DNA from: Nocardiopsis alborubida
Lineage (GTDB): Bacteria > Actinomycetota > Actinomycetes > Streptosporangiales > Streptosporangiaceae
NCBI RefSeq assembly: GCF_012396365.1
Contig: NZ_JAAXPG010000020.1
Location: 97,544-161,543 of the forward strand
Direction: 5' to 3'
DNA: 64,000 nucleotides
Shown in pieces: positions 26,729 through 35,658 of this stretch. The notes under the pieces were generated by a model, which was given only the letters and a program-made list of their open reading frames with translations, was not told the origin of the DNA and searched no databases. The translations under genes were made by a program, and so were the position numbers. How positions within the stretch are numbered: position 1 is the first letter of the stretch; each line of letters starts with the position of its first letter.

Positions 26729-28873
26729 CTAGGAGGAGGTCTCCCAGCGCCCGGCGACCAGGTCGACGGCCTGGTCGGCCAGCTCCTCGCCCCACCCCTG
26801 GAACTCCAGCAGGGCCTCCCGGAACCGCGCGACCTTCCGGAAGAGCTCCCCGTACCGCCTCTGCTCCTCCACGGGCAGCACCGGAAGCCGCATCCGGGAC
26901 GGGTCGATCCTCAGGTGCCCCCGCATGCTGCTGCTCACCCGGGTGATGTTCTGGCTCTCCCCGGAGCTGGTGACGAACCCCGCCAGGAACCACGGGTCGA
27001 CCGCGCCCGGGTTCGTGCGCACCACGTACAGGCCGCCGCCCGGGTGGGCGCCCGCGTCGTCCCCGGTCGCCACCCGCGCGGCGGGCCTCGGCGCCACCGC
27101 CGGGATGAGGACGTCGCCCTCCTGGATCGGGGGGTTGCGCATCGGGTCGGCGTCCACCTCCTCCGTGCGCGAGGCCCCCGCCCCCCGCACCACGTCCTCA
27201 CCGGTGACCACCCTGGCGCTGGTGCGCGGGCCCGCCTCCTCCGCCGAACGCCGGGGGAGGGGCCGCCGGATCGTCACCGACCCGGCCCGGGCCAGCTCGC
27301 CCAGCGTGACCACCCCGACCGCCTCGCCGCCGGGCTCGGCCCCGGGAGCCTCGGGCAGGAGCGTGCGCAGTGTGCGCAGCGCGCCCTCCAGGCGCGTGCG
27401 CCGCTCGGCGAACAGATCCAGGTCACCCGCCGCGGCGCGCGGAACCGGAAGGCGCGTGCGGGGGGTCAGGTCGACGTCCTCGTCCAGCAGGTCGACCACC
27501 TCCAGCGTCCGCGCCACCCCCGGATGCTCGTCGAAGCCCTCCGGGTCGGCCAGGTACTCCCGCCAGAGCCGGTCGATCCGGCCGAGGACCCCGCCCGGCG
27601 CGGAGGTCTGCCCGGGCTCGTGCGGGGCGGTGTCCACGAGCAGCACGGGAGCGGGAACCGTGTCCCGCTCCGGACGGCGCAGCACCCACAGCTGGAGGGG
27701 AACGGCGTAGTGGGCCGCGAACCCGGGCGGGAGCGAGACCACCGCGCGGAAGGCGCCCGCGCGCAGCAGCGACCGGCGGATGCGCCGACCCGAGGGTCGC
27801 TGGGCGGCGCCCGGGGGCATCAGCACGACCGCCGAACCGCCCGGACGGAGCAGGGACAGGCAGTGCTGGACCCAGGCCAGGTCGGACTCCAGGCGCGGGG
27901 GGACCCCGTGGGTCCACCGGGGGTCCTCCGCGAGTTCCTCGCCGCCCCAGTTGCGCTCGCCGAACGGCGGGGCGCACACGACCGCGCCGGCGCCGTCCGC
28001 GCCGTCCGGTGTGGTCGGGGCGAACGCGGGAAGGCGCAGCGCGTCGGCCACACGCAGGCCCGTGCCCTTGGTCAGGGCCCCGGCGAAGGCCAGGCGCAGG
28101 GCGGCCAGCCACACCGAGGCGGCGTCCCGGTCCTGCCCCAGCAGGGCGCGCCGGCCGCCGCGCGCGGCGGCGAGCAGCAGTCCGCCCCGCCCGCACGCGG
28201 GGTCGGCCACGGTTCCGGCGGGGCCGGTTCCGGCGTCCCCGTCCCCGGTGTTCCCGACTCCGGTTCCGACTCCGGCCAGGCTCACCATGAGGTCGGCCAA
28301 CTCGGGCGGGACCGTGTGCGAGCCGGAGGGGGAGCGCTGGTCCAGGCGATTGAGCAGGTGCTCGAAGGCGGTCCGCGGGTCGCTCTCCCGCGCGGCGCGC
28401 ACCGCCGCGTCGGCCAACGGACCCAGCTGGGCGTCCGGAACGGATTCGGGGCGGCGCCCGGACAGAACGGCCAGCCCCGCGCCTTCGAGGAGGTCCTCGA
28501 AACTCCGCCACGCGTGCACCGCCAGCGCGGATCCGTCCTGTTCCCCGGCGCCGCGCCCCCCGGCCTCGGGGGTGCGGCTCAGGTGCCACAGCAGCACCCC
28601 GGCCTGGACGAGCACCGCGTCGACGGGGACGGAGGCGCGCAGGGAGTCGAGCGCCTGCCACAGGCGCTGGTCGGGGTCGATGCTCGGCACCTGGCGGTGG
28701 GTGGACAGCCACTCCTCCACCTGCCCCAGGTCGAACCGGGGGCTGCGGTCTGTGCCCCCCACCGGTCTGGGGAAGTCGTCGTGGCGGCGCCGCCAGTTGC
28801 TCACCGCCGTCGGCTTCACACCCGCGATCCTGGCGATGTCGGCCGAGCTCACCTCCACCTCACCGGTGCTCAT
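26729..28873 (-). CDS. HTH-N6-adenine methylase-TRD fusion, solitary type I-like
   Basis: ATG 28873 follows GGGGAAG and gives 714 residues. Residues 9-60 form a helix-turn-helix (IARIAGVKPTAVSNWRRRHDDFP). The middle is an HsdM-like class gamma methylase: motif I DPACGRG at 224-230, but motif IV reads APPF (301-304) where an Asn or Asp is expected before PPF. The C-terminal part (about 560-714, DVLIPAVAPRP and VLPVEEQRRYGELF) resembles an HsdS target-recognition domain with its helix, so specificity and catalysis are fused. No restriction subunit is adjacent. The loss of the motif IV acidic/amide residue raises doubt about methyl transfer; a DNA-binding regulator role is possible. Confidence 0.85.
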   Translation of the reverse strand: MSTGEVEVSSADIARIAGVKPTAVSNWRRRHDDFPRPVGGTDRSPRFDLGQVEEWLSTHRQVPSIDPDQRLWQALDSLRASVPVDAVLVQAGVLLWHLSRTPEAGGRGAGEQDGSALAVHAWRSFEDLLEGAGLAVLSGRRPESVPDAQLGPLADAAVRAARESDPRTAFEHLLNRLDQRSPSGSHTVPPELADLMVSLAGVGTGVGNTGDGDAGTGPAGTVADPACGRGGLLLAAARGGRRALLGQDRDAASVWLAALRLAFAGALTKGTGLRVADALRLPAFAPTTPDGADGAGAVVCAPPFGERNWGGEELAEDPRWTHGVPPRLESDLAWVQHCLSLLRPGGSAVVLMPPGAAQRPSGRRIRRSLLRAGAFRAVVSLPPGFAAHYAVPLQLWVLRRPERDTVPAPVLLVDTAPHEPGQTSAPGGVLGRIDRLWREYLADPEGFDEHPGVARTLEVVDLLDEDVDLTPRTRLPVPRAAAGDLDLFAERRTRLEGALRTLRTLLPEAPGAEPGGEAVGVVTLGELARAGSVTIRRPLPRRSAEEAGPRTSARVVTGEDVVRGAGASRTEEVDADPMRNPPIQEGDVLIPAVAPRPAARVATGDDAGAHPGGGLYVVRTNPGAVDPWFLAGFVTSSGESQNITRVSSSMRGHLRIDPSRMRLPVLPVEEQRRYGELFRKVARFREALLEFQGWGEELADQAVDLVAGRWETSS

Positions 28874-29136
28874 GGCTTCCCCACCCATCCGGGACGACAG
28901 CAGACCGGTCACGACTATACACACGCGCCTGGTGAAAACCCTGTTCGTGGGCTTCTGCTCTGGTGGTCCGTGGTGGTTGGGCGCCTTCACACAAGAGCGG
29001 GTGTACGCGGGGGAGGAGCGGGTAGCCGTGTCCAGTATCCGATGGGACGGGCGCGATGTCCTGAGCGTGTCGGCGTTCTGGCGCCGCGGACCCCTCCGAA
29101 GCGGACCGAACGGGCGACCTGCGGGGGAGTGGGCGG

Positions 29137-29844
29137 ATGTTGGAATGGTGGGAGGCCGCACTCCGACTCGGCTGCGCGTTCGGACTGGGCGCGCTGGTCG
29201 GCGTCGAACGCCAGTGGCGGGCCCGCATGGCGGGCCTGCGCACCAACGCACTCGTCGCCGTGGGATCGGCGCTGTTCGTCCTGCTGGCCGCCTACGCCGT
29301 CGACGAGGTCAGCCCCACGCGTGTCGCGGCCCAGGTGGTGTCGGGCATCGGCTTCCTCGGCGCGGGCGTCATCCTGCGCGACGGCATCAACATCCGCGGC
29401 ATCAACACGGCCGCGACGATCTGGTGCGCCGCCGCCGTGGGCGTCCTGGCCGGAAGCGGCGTCTACCTGGTCGCGGCGATGGGCGCGGTGGCGGTGGTGG
29501 CCGCCAACGTCCTGCTGCGCCCGGTGGCCCGGCGGTTGCAGAAGAGCTCTCCCGCCAACTCCAAGGACAGCGAGACCGTCTACCGGGTCCGGATCGTGTG
29601 CACGGACGCCCACGACCCCCACGTACGGGCCCTGCTGCTCCAGGCACTGTCCGAAACCGAGTTCACACTGCGCTCCCTGGACTGCCGCCACCTGGACGAG
29701 GACGAGGACCTGGTGTCCGTGTACGCCGACGTCTACGCGGCCGGACACCAGGACGAGGCCGTGGAGCAGCTGGTCAGGAGGCTCAGCCTGGAACCGGAGG
29801 TCTCGTCCGTGCGCTGGCAGGAGCTGGACGACGAGGCGGAGTGA
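29137..29844 (+). CDS. mgtC: MgtC/SapB family membrane protein
   Basis: ATG 29137 has GGGGGAG upstream and gives 235 residues. The N-terminal half has four to five membrane helices with the family hallmarks GALVGVERQWR, VSGIGFLGAGVILRDG and NIRGINTAATIW. The C-terminal half (about 140-235) is a soluble ACT-like domain (VYRVRIVCTDAHD). MgtC proteins support survival in low magnesium and acid, by acting on membrane ATPases in pathogens; a housekeeping Mg-homeostasis role is likely here. I looked for an M-box riboswitch in the 263 bases upstream and found no conserved core. Confidence 0.92.
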   Translation: MLEWWEAALRLGCAFGLGALVGVERQWRARMAGLRTNALVAVGSALFVLLAAYAVDEVSPTRVAAQVVSGIGFLGAGVILRDGINIRGINTAATIWCAAAVGVLAGSGVYLVAAMGAVAVVAANVLLRPVARRLQKSSPANSKDSETVYRVRIVCTDAHDPHVRALLLQALSETEFTLRSLDCRHLDEDEDLVSVYADVYAAGHQDEAVEQLVRRLSLEPEVSSVRWQELDDEAE

Positions 29845-29958
29845 GGGCGGCCCCGGCGGCTCCCGGCGAGGGCTCCGGACGGGGGCTCCCCCGCGGAGTT
29901 CTGTATCGTTTCGCGACGTGAACCCCGAGCACGGGAAGCCGATCCCCGAGGAGCCGCC

Positions 29959-30396
29959 GTGCACCCCCGAATGCCAGGTCAGCTCACCGCCGTCCGGGTG
30001 ATCCTGTTCGTCCACGTCGCGATAGCCGCGTTCGGACTGGTGTCCCTCTTCGCACTCCTGTCCGCGTCCGGGATGTCCCTCGCCCGGGTGGTGGGAGCGA
30101 CGGGGACCCCCATGGGGCTCTTCACCCTGGGGATGCTGTTCGCCGTGGGTGTCCTGGTGCTGGAGACCACCGCCGCCGTGCGGATGGGCGCGGGTGGCCG
30201 AAAGAGCCAGACCCTGCTCCGCGTCGCGCTGGTCACGGCCGCCGTCGGAACACTCATGAACGTCGTGCAAGGCTCCGGTTTCCTGGGTTTCGCCCTCGTG
30301 GCGGCCGCGTTGGTCCTCGCCGAGACTCGGGCCGCCAAGGACTGGTTCGAAACCACCGATACCGCTGGAGGCCGCGCGCCCCACCGGCCGTACTGA
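29959..30396 (+). CDS. small four-helix membrane protein
   Basis: The GTG start at 29959 has GAGGAG six bases upstream and gives 145 residues. Four hydrophobic segments span most of the protein (about 12-35, 45-70, 80-105 and 108-125). A short charged tail ends GGRAPHRPY. I do not recognise the family. It follows mgtC by 114 bases on the same strand and could be expressed from its own promoter or with mgtC. Function unknown. Confidence 0.7.
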   Translation: MHPRMPGQLTAVRVILFVHVAIAAFGLVSLFALLSASGMSLARVVGATGTPMGLFTLGMLFAVGVLVLETTAAVRMGAGGRKSQTLLRVALVTAAVGTLMNVVQGSGFLGFALVAAALVLAETRAAKDWFETTDTAGGRAPHRPY

Positions 30397-30407
30397 GGCG
30401 GCGCCTC

Positions 30408-30433
30408 CGCGCGCCCGCGCGCCCGCGCGCCCG
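30408..30433. repeat. 8-bp tandem repeat
   Basis: The unit CGCGCGCC is repeated three and a quarter times in tandem just after the membrane protein gene. It is non-coding; such a G+C tract can slip during replication, but no function is evident. Confidence 0.7.
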
Positions 30434-30566
30434 GTGACGGCGTCCGGCCGCACACCGCACGGGAATGCCTCGCTCCTGGTCGTGTGCCGTCTCGGGAGCG
30501 CATCCGCCCACCCCTGGTTCCGGAAACGGGTCGTCCGCCGTTCCAACGGCTTCTAACCTGGTGGCC

Positions 30567-31580
30567 ATGAACGACCACGCCTCCTCCACCGCCCCGGTCG
30601 GCGGCGACACGCCCCTGACGGCCGCGCTCCGGGAACTGGAACTGCCCGGCCGCGTCCTGAAGGAGCTGGCCGCCTACCCCGACGACACCGGCGAGGTCCT
30701 CATGGACTCGGCCGCGGAACTGCGCCGTGCGGGACGCGACGACCAAGCCCGCCGCCTGCTGGAGACCGTGCGCGAGCACCCTCCCACCTCCGAGGACGGC
30801 CAGTACGCCTCCGTCGAGCTGGCCGACCTCCTGCGGAAGGGCCAGGACCCGCGGGACACGGCCGAGGCGGAGCGGATCACCTCCGAGCTGCTGCGCCCCG
30901 GCCACCTGGGTCAGGGGCCCGCCGACCTGCTCGGTGAGTACATGCGGGAGCTGGAGCGCTGGGACGAGGCGCTGCTCTGCTTCAACATCGCCGCCCGGCA
31001 ACTGCTCGCCGAGCCGCCGGAGGAGCTCGCGGGGGAGGACGACCTCTCCCTGTCCCCGCTCGTCAACCGTCTGCTGGCGCGGATGAAGCTGGGCCTGCCG
31101 CGCGACCGCCACGACGAGGTGGCCATGGTCGTGGCCCAGCAGCAGGCGGAGAGCGCGCTGGGACTGCCCTACGAAGAGGGCTGGCCGGAGCAGGACGGCC
31201 CGGACCGGGAGGTGGAGGCGCTCTACTCCCGTGAGGCCTTCGACGGGGCCCGTGCCCGGGGACTGCTCGCGGGGGAGACCGCCGAGCACGGCGCCGACGC
31301 CTACTACCGCGCTGCCGAACGGGGCCTGCGCGAGCGCGACCGCGAACACCCCGGAACGCGGCGGAGCGTGGTGCTGCACGGCGTGGAGGAGGTCGCGGAG
31401 TTCGCCGAACGCTCCGGCCTGGCCCCGGCGGACGACGACACCGTCCGGTCCTGGGTGAACCTGGAGCTCAGCGCGGACGACCCGAGGCTGCGGTCGTGGC
31501 CGCCCGGACGCAACGAGCCCTGCTGGTGCGGAGCGGGGCGCAAGTACAAGAAGTGCTGCGGCTCACCGTCCAACCGGTGA
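30567..31580 (+). CDS. TPR-like protein with C-terminal SEC-C zinc motif
   Basis: ATG 30567 (MNDHASSTAPVGGDTPL) gives 337 residues. A TAACCT box lies eight bases before the ATG with no ribosome site between, so the message is probably leaderless. The body is helical and Leu/Ala/Glu-rich with TPR-like pairs (ELRRAGRDDQARRLLETVREH and MRELERWDEALLCFNIAARQL). The last 25 residues hold a complete SEC-C motif, GRNEPCWCGAGRKYKKCCG, which binds zinc. SEC-C tails occur on SecA and many adaptor proteins and can contact ribosomes or SecB-like partners. The specific role here is unknown. Confidence 0.85.
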   Translation: MNDHASSTAPVGGDTPLTAALRELELPGRVLKELAAYPDDTGEVLMDSAAELRRAGRDDQARRLLETVREHPPTSEDGQYASVELADLLRKGQDPRDTAEAERITSELLRPGHLGQGPADLLGEYMRELERWDEALLCFNIAARQLLAEPPEELAGEDDLSLSPLVNRLLARMKLGLPRDRHDEVAMVVAQQQAESALGLPYEEGWPEQDGPDREVEALYSREAFDGARARGLLAGETAEHGADAYYRAAERGLRERDREHPGTRRSVVLHGVEEVAEFAERSGLAPADDDTVRSWVNLELSADDPRLRSWPPGRNEPCWCGAGRKYKKCCGSPSNR

Positions 31581-31795
31581 CCTGAGCCGCCTCCGAGGCA
31601 GATACCGATCTCGGTTCAGAAGGCAGTGACTGTTGCCAACGGCGGCGTGGACCCCACAGCGACACGCGCCGTCTCTCGGGCCGCCCACGGGTCGGCTGCT
31701 CCGGTGGCCGACCGGCACGCGCTCCCGCCGCGCTTGACGACCACGCCTGCGGACAACCACGGACAGGGCACGGGTTCTCTGCCACCATCGGTGGA

Positions 31796-32419
31796 ATGGA
31801 ACTCCGGTCTCACCACGTTCGTGCGCTCGTCGGCTCCGCGGAGGCGCGGGCCGTGGACCTGTGCGTGCGCGGCGGTGCGGTCACGGCCGTGTACCGTCCC
31901 GTCGCGGAACAGGGCAGGCTACGTGCGGGCGGCAGCAGGGTGCTCGGTTCGCGTCTGGGGCTCTACCAGGTGCTTCAGGCGCTTCCCCTGGGGGAGTGGG
32001 TTCCGGTCGACGCCCTGACCGAACGCGAACAGCGCATCCTCCCCGCACTTCCCGCGTGGACGCGCTCACGCAGGAGCGGGCGGGTTCTTCGTATCGCGGA
32101 CACCCCCGTGCGGCTGGACCTGCTCGTCACCCGAGGGGAGGGATGGCTCGACGCACTCGACCGGGCCTGCGTGCTCGGCCCCGTCGCGCCACGCACGGCC
32201 GTGTGTCCACCGCTCGGTGAGGACCGGGAGCGGGCGTGCTTGGAGGCGGACTTCTACGGGGTTGGGCTGGCGGAGCTCGACGGCGATGGGGTGAGGGTTC
32301 TGGTGAGGCCTCGCACGGAGGTTCCCGAGTCCGCCGCGGCGCTCCGCTGGCGCCTCGCCGAGCGTGTTCACCGGGCCGTGGAGGAGCGAAATTCCTCGTC
32401 CCTCTTTCCCGCCCAGTAG
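31796..32419 (+). CDS. protein of unknown function
   Basis: The 207-residue product (MELRSHHVRALVGSAEARAVDL) has codon use typical of the genome and no signal peptide, membrane helix or known motif that I can see. GGTGGA directly abuts the ATG, too close for a normal ribosome site; a CACCAT box seven bases upstream suggests a leaderless start. A Leu-rich middle (LGLYQVLQALPLGEWVPVDALTEREQRIL) may be helical. The 3' end overlaps the 3' end of the convergent gene at 32368 by 52 bases, so one of the two may have a longer or shorter true end. Function unknown. Confidence 0.65.
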   Translation: MELRSHHVRALVGSAEARAVDLCVRGGAVTAVYRPVAEQGRLRAGGSRVLGSRLGLYQVLQALPLGEWVPVDALTEREQRILPALPAWTRSRRSGRVLRIADTPVRLDLLVTRGEGWLDALDRACVLGPVAPRTAVCPPLGEDRERACLEADFYGVGLAELDGDGVRVLVRPRTEVPESAAALRWRLAERVHRAVEERNSSSLFPAQ

Positions 32420-33549
32420 CCCAGCGCGTCCGAGACCGTGAACGTGTCCTGCCTGGGGGAGATCGCCCTGTTGTGCCACTCGTATTCGAGATGGGCACGT
32501 TGACACATTCCCCGCCACCGCGCCCTCATGCCCTCGGGGGAGTGCTCGGAGCGCAGTTCCCTCCACCACCGGGACCAGAGCGCCATGTTGTGGGCGTGGG
32601 CCCCTTCCGTGTCGGAGGTGTCCTGGAAGTCGGTGAGGGGCCTGCCCACCTCACCGTTGTTGCGTGCCTCGCCCCATTCGACACAGGGCAGGCAGTCACA
32701 TGGTCGGGATTCCCGCAGACGCTCGGCGAGGGTGGAGCCGCGGAAGTAGCCCATCAGGACGGGCATGATGACGTCGGGACTGGACTTCGGGCCCGGTCCG
32801 CCGCCCTGCTTCCCCGGAGGAACCGCGTGGCGGACCGAGGCGGTGTCGCCGATGGAGGCGAACGCCGCCCCGTGCACCATCGCGTCCAGCGCGGTCAGAT
32901 CGGTCCTGAGCAGTGCTGTCCCCGGACAGGTGCGGAGGACCTCCCGCAGCATCCTCGCCCTGATCGCCGAGCCCACCGGGTTCCCGCTGTCCCCGAGGAC
33001 CAGTGCCTTGGGCGCACGCACACGCCGCAGGGAGGCGATGAGATGCCTTCGGCGGTCAGTGAGCCACCGCGCGTCGATGGGCACCGCGAAGACCACGCCC
33101 CGCATGTCCGTTTCGTTCACCTGTCTGACGGCCTCGTCTAGGGCCCGCCCTCCCGCGTCGTCACACCGTAGGTACCGGGTGGGGGTCAGGACCAGGTCGA
33201 CGGGGTTCGACGCCAACTGTTCCAGGGTCGCTCCGACGCCGGTTCGGCGTGTGTCGATGCGGAGCTGCCGTTCGAGCGTGAAGGGTTCCTCGGGGGTCGC
33301 GTAGAAGTCCTCGTATGCGGAGGGATCCAGGACCACGGGGCAGTTAGGACCCGTTCTTCTGGCGAACTCCTTCGCCTTTTCCTGTGCGCGCCTTCCGGAG
33401 AACGCCACACCTCCGAATTCGGCGGAAACCCTGTCCAGCGGTGCGTTGGCCGTGCCCTTGACATGCAGAAGGATCCGGCCGCGTACGGCGGCGAGGGGGT
33501 CGGATGGGGCGTGGCTGGCGGACGGGGACGGCCTGGGGGAACGGGGCAC
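32368..33549 (-). CDS. unknown protein with possible TIM-barrel/TGT-like fold
   Basis: The start is set at GTG 33549, which has GAGGTGAAG just upstream, giving 393 residues; longer readings enter a less coding-like stretch. The sequence alternates strands and helices (RILLHVKG, DLVLTPTRYLRC, RGVVFAVPIDARWL, KALVLGDSGNP). It also contains the pair CDCLPC, which could be part of a zinc site. The strand-helix alternation and SIGDTASVRH remind me faintly of queuine/archaeosine tRNA-guanine transglycosylase-like barrels, including those used for DNA base modification; this is weak inference. There is no neighbouring deazaguanine gene. The C-terminal 100 residues are Trp/Arg-rich and helical. Confidence 0.6.
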   Translation of the reverse strand: MPRSPRPSPSASHAPSDPLAAVRGRILLHVKGTANAPLDRVSAEFGGVAFSGRRAQEKAKEFARRTGPNCPVVLDPSAYEDFYATPEEPFTLERQLRIDTRRTGVGATLEQLASNPVDLVLTPTRYLRCDDAGGRALDEAVRQVNETDMRGVVFAVPIDARWLTDRRRHLIASLRRVRAPKALVLGDSGNPVGSAIRARMLREVLRTCPGTALLRTDLTALDAMVHGAAFASIGDTASVRHAVPPGKQGGGPGPKSSPDVIMPVLMGYFRGSTLAERLRESRPCDCLPCVEWGEARNNGEVGRPLTDFQDTSDTEGAHAHNMALWSRWWRELRSEHSPEGMRARWRGMCQRAHLEYEWHNRAISPRQDTFTVSDALGYWAGKRDEEFRSSTAR

Positions 33550-33955
33550 CGCTTCACCTCGTGGTTCCGCGTCGGCGTTCGCCTGCTTTCTGCCCGAAGT
33601 TCGTTCACCGAATCCCACGTGGCCGGTTGAGGTCACCGAATGTGTGCATGCTGTGGCTGTTGTTTTCCCTGAGGTGCTCGCGTGGCCGAGGACGCGCTGT
33701 GGCCTCGCTCCCCGCGCTGCCGCTGCCGGTTCGCTCCTCAGGCGGGGTTGCCGGGAGGATGGGGGCAGAGGGTGGCACATCCATCGAACAGAGGAAGATT
33801 CAGGATTGTCCTGTTAGGAAATGGTATGCCGTTATGTCACTGCGGCTTTCCCTTTACTTGCTTCTTTCATGTGTCGTGCTCGCGTCCTGTGTCGGCTATT
33901 TTCGGAGCGCGTGATCCTCTTGCTGGGATTGCGCGTCCGGTTGAGGATTGTCGGT
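33550..33955. other. divergent intergenic region
   Basis: This 406-base gap becomes AT-richer from about 33780 to 33920. It should contain the divergent promoters for the genes at 33549 and 33956; a TATTTT box near 33896 is a weak -10 candidate. I see no supported gene in it. Confidence 0.5.
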
Positions 33956-34366
33956 ATGGCCAAGAGGAAAACGCGCGGCCCCTGGCGATACTGGGGCGTG
34001 ACGATCATTGTTTTTGCCCTTTTTGAATGGTTTCTTCCAGAAGTGGGGCCGATATGGATCGCGGTCGCCTCCGCGGTCTCGGTCCTCTACGTCTTCTTCC
34101 AGATGCCGCTGCCGTGCGGCGCCTGGAACCGCGGCGAGAAGACACGGTGCCGCAACAACTCCCCGGGGCTGCTTCCGGGGTGTCATATCGAGCAGCACCG
34201 GTGGCAGACGGCGAAACTGATGGTGCGCACGGGCGGTTGGGGAGAGCTTCGAGCCAAGGTCTTCGCCAGCTGGAAGAGGGCCCTTCCCGCCGTCGTCTCC
34301 GCCGCCACGATCGTGTCCGGGATCGCCGCGGTCGCCCAGCTCGCCGTCGCCGTGGCCGTCGCCTGA
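33956..34366 (+). CDS. small membrane protein of unknown function
   Basis: ATG 33956 has GAGGAT seven bases upstream and gives 136 residues (MAKRKTRGPWRYWG). Two adjacent N-terminal hydrophobic segments (about 13-28 and 30-48) suggest a membrane hairpin. A Cys-containing loop (CGAWNRGEKTRCRNN and LLPGCHIEQHRW) follows, and a third hydrophobic stretch ends the protein (VVSAATIVSGIAAVAQLAVAVAVA). I do not recognise the family. The reading frame continues in coding-like fashion past the TGA stop (see the next entry), so the present stop may be a secondary truncation. Confidence 0.65.
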   Translation: MAKRKTRGPWRYWGVTIIVFALFEWFLPEVGPIWIAVASAVSVLYVFFQMPLPCGAWNRGEKTRCRNNSPGLLPGCHIEQHRWQTAKLMVRTGGWGELRAKVFASWKRALPAVVSAATIVSGIAAVAQLAVAVAVA

Positions 34367-34525
34367 GGGAGGTGCGTCCTCCCCGCTCCTCCCGAGGAGG
34401 GGTGGTCGGCCCCGGCGCTGCTCGGCGCTCTGGGGGTGCCGGTGATCTGGTGGGAGGCGGACACGTGGCTCGGCGGGGACGCCGTCCCGGCCTCCGGGGA
34501 CCGCATGCGCGCCGACCAGGTCTGA
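34367..34525 (+). pseudogene. coding-like remnant in frame after a stop
   Basis: Fifty-two codons run in the same frame directly after the TGA of the membrane protein gene, to TGA 34523. Almost every third base is G or C and the translation is protein-like (WSAPALLGALGVPVIWWEAD). There is no start codon with a ribosome site. It looks like the 3' end of a lost gene, or a former extension of the upstream one. Confidence 0.35.
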
Positions 34526-34548
34526 GTCCACACGCCGCACGCACACAG

Positions 34549-34579
34549 CGGCCCCGTTTTCGTGCCGAAAACGGGGCCG
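34549..34579. terminator. bidirectional hairpin terminator
   Basis: A perfect 14-bp inverted repeat (arms CGGCCCCGTTTTCG and CGAAAACGGGGCCG, loop TGC) lies between convergent genes, 12 bases from the hemerythrin stop. The T and A runs within the stem suit termination in both directions. Confidence 0.8.
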
Positions 34580-34591
34580 TGCGGCGGATGT

Positions 34592-35155
34592 TCAGGAGTT
34601 GCGGTTCGAGAGCGCGTCGCGCATCCGGTCGATGAGCCCCGCCCCCGGGGCCAGGATCCTGTTGGCGGGCGGGGTGTCGGGCGCGCTGGGGTGGGGGCGC
34701 GTGGGCGCCCACTCCTTGGCCTTGACCACCTTGGCGCCCAGGTCCCGCAACTCCTCCGGCGTGCACGCGGCGCGCAGGCGCGGCAGCAGGTCCCTCTCCT
34801 CGTCCTCGATGTGGTGGCGGATATCCGAGATCAGCGTGTTCAGCAGCCGCTGGAACTCGGGGTCGTCGGCGTCCAGGCCCTCCAGGTCCTTCATCACCTG
34901 CTCGGCCTCGGCGTGCTCCTGGAGCTCGTGGTCGGCGATCTGGTCACCGTCGTCCAGCACCCGGCGCGCCGCCGGGTACATGTGCTGCTCCTCGGCGACC
35001 GAATGCCTCACCAGCTCAGTGATCACGTGTTCTGTGAGCTGCTTGCGCGCCTCAGGTGAAAGCGGGCCCTCCAGCTCTGTGAATATCCGCTCGACCTGGC
35101 GGTGGTCGGAGATGATGACCTCGACAAGGTCGGGCTTCTGGGCTTCCGCGGCCAT
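34592..35155 (-). CDS. hemerythrin HHE-domain protein
   Basis: ATG 35155 has AGGGGGAG four bases upstream and gives 187 residues. The four-helix HHE core is clear: His18 in ISDHRQVERIF, HSVAEEQHMYP, DHELQEHAEAE and RHHIEDEERDLLP supply the His and Glu ligands of a di-iron site. A basic, proline-rich tail follows (APTRPHPSAPDTPPAN). Hemerythrin-like proteins bind oxygen or nitric oxide, or store and sense iron in the cytoplasm. The gene stands alone and ends at a strong terminator shared with the convergent gene. Confidence 0.9.
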   Translation of the reverse strand: MAAEAQKPDLVEVIISDHRQVERIFTELEGPLSPEARKQLTEHVITELVRHSVAEEQHMYPAARRVLDDGDQIADHELQEHAEAEQVMKDLEGLDADDPEFQRLLNTLISDIRHHIEDEERDLLPRLRAACTPEELRDLGAKVVKAKEWAPTRPHPSAPDTPPANRILAPGAGLIDRMRDALSNRNS

Positions 35156-35658
35156 GTGTCTCCCCCTGAAATCACGGATAGCGGTGTCGATGACCACTGC
35201 CCGTGACGGTCCCTTCCTAACACGGCAGTCGCGGTTCGTCGCGTTCCACGGGGTGGCTGCGGTGTGACGGACCGGGACGGCCGATCTGTTCACGCGACCC
35301 GCCGGAGGGCTGGTCGGAACCGGCGTCCAGGACGGGTTCCTCGCCCCGACCGGTGCGGCGGCGGTCTTCGGGTGCCCGGGCAGTGACGCGGCCATGGTGA
35401 GCCTGAACTCCTCCTCAGGTGAGGGGCAGTGGCATCCGGCCCGGGGGGACCACACCGACGAGTTCAGTGCGAACGGGGCTTCGTACACGGGGGCCTTCGC
35501 CGCGGTCGGACAGGTGGCGGTCCCGCAGAACCTGGCCCGCCAACGGGGCAGCGTCGCGATCGACATCCGCACCGGAGGGGTCCTGTCGGATCCGATGCAC
35601 GGCGAAACCGGGGCCGACACCGTACGGGTGCTCTCCGATGTGGAGCGGACGCCCGGTG
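35156..35658. other. region upstream of hemerythrin gene, mostly a coding remnant
   Basis: About 500 bases carry no intact gene. The first 110 should hold the hemerythrin promoter on the minus strand. The remainder is the plus-strand remnant described in the next entry. Confidence 0.5.

Noticed and set aside
28874..29136. M-box or other magnesium riboswitch upstream of mgtC
   Set aside because: I found none of the conserved core segments or a convincing pairing pattern.
30408..30433. CRISPR-like or regulatory repeat
   Set aside because: Units are only 8 bases with no spacers; it is a simple GC tandem repeat. No CRISPR array was seen anywhere in the window.
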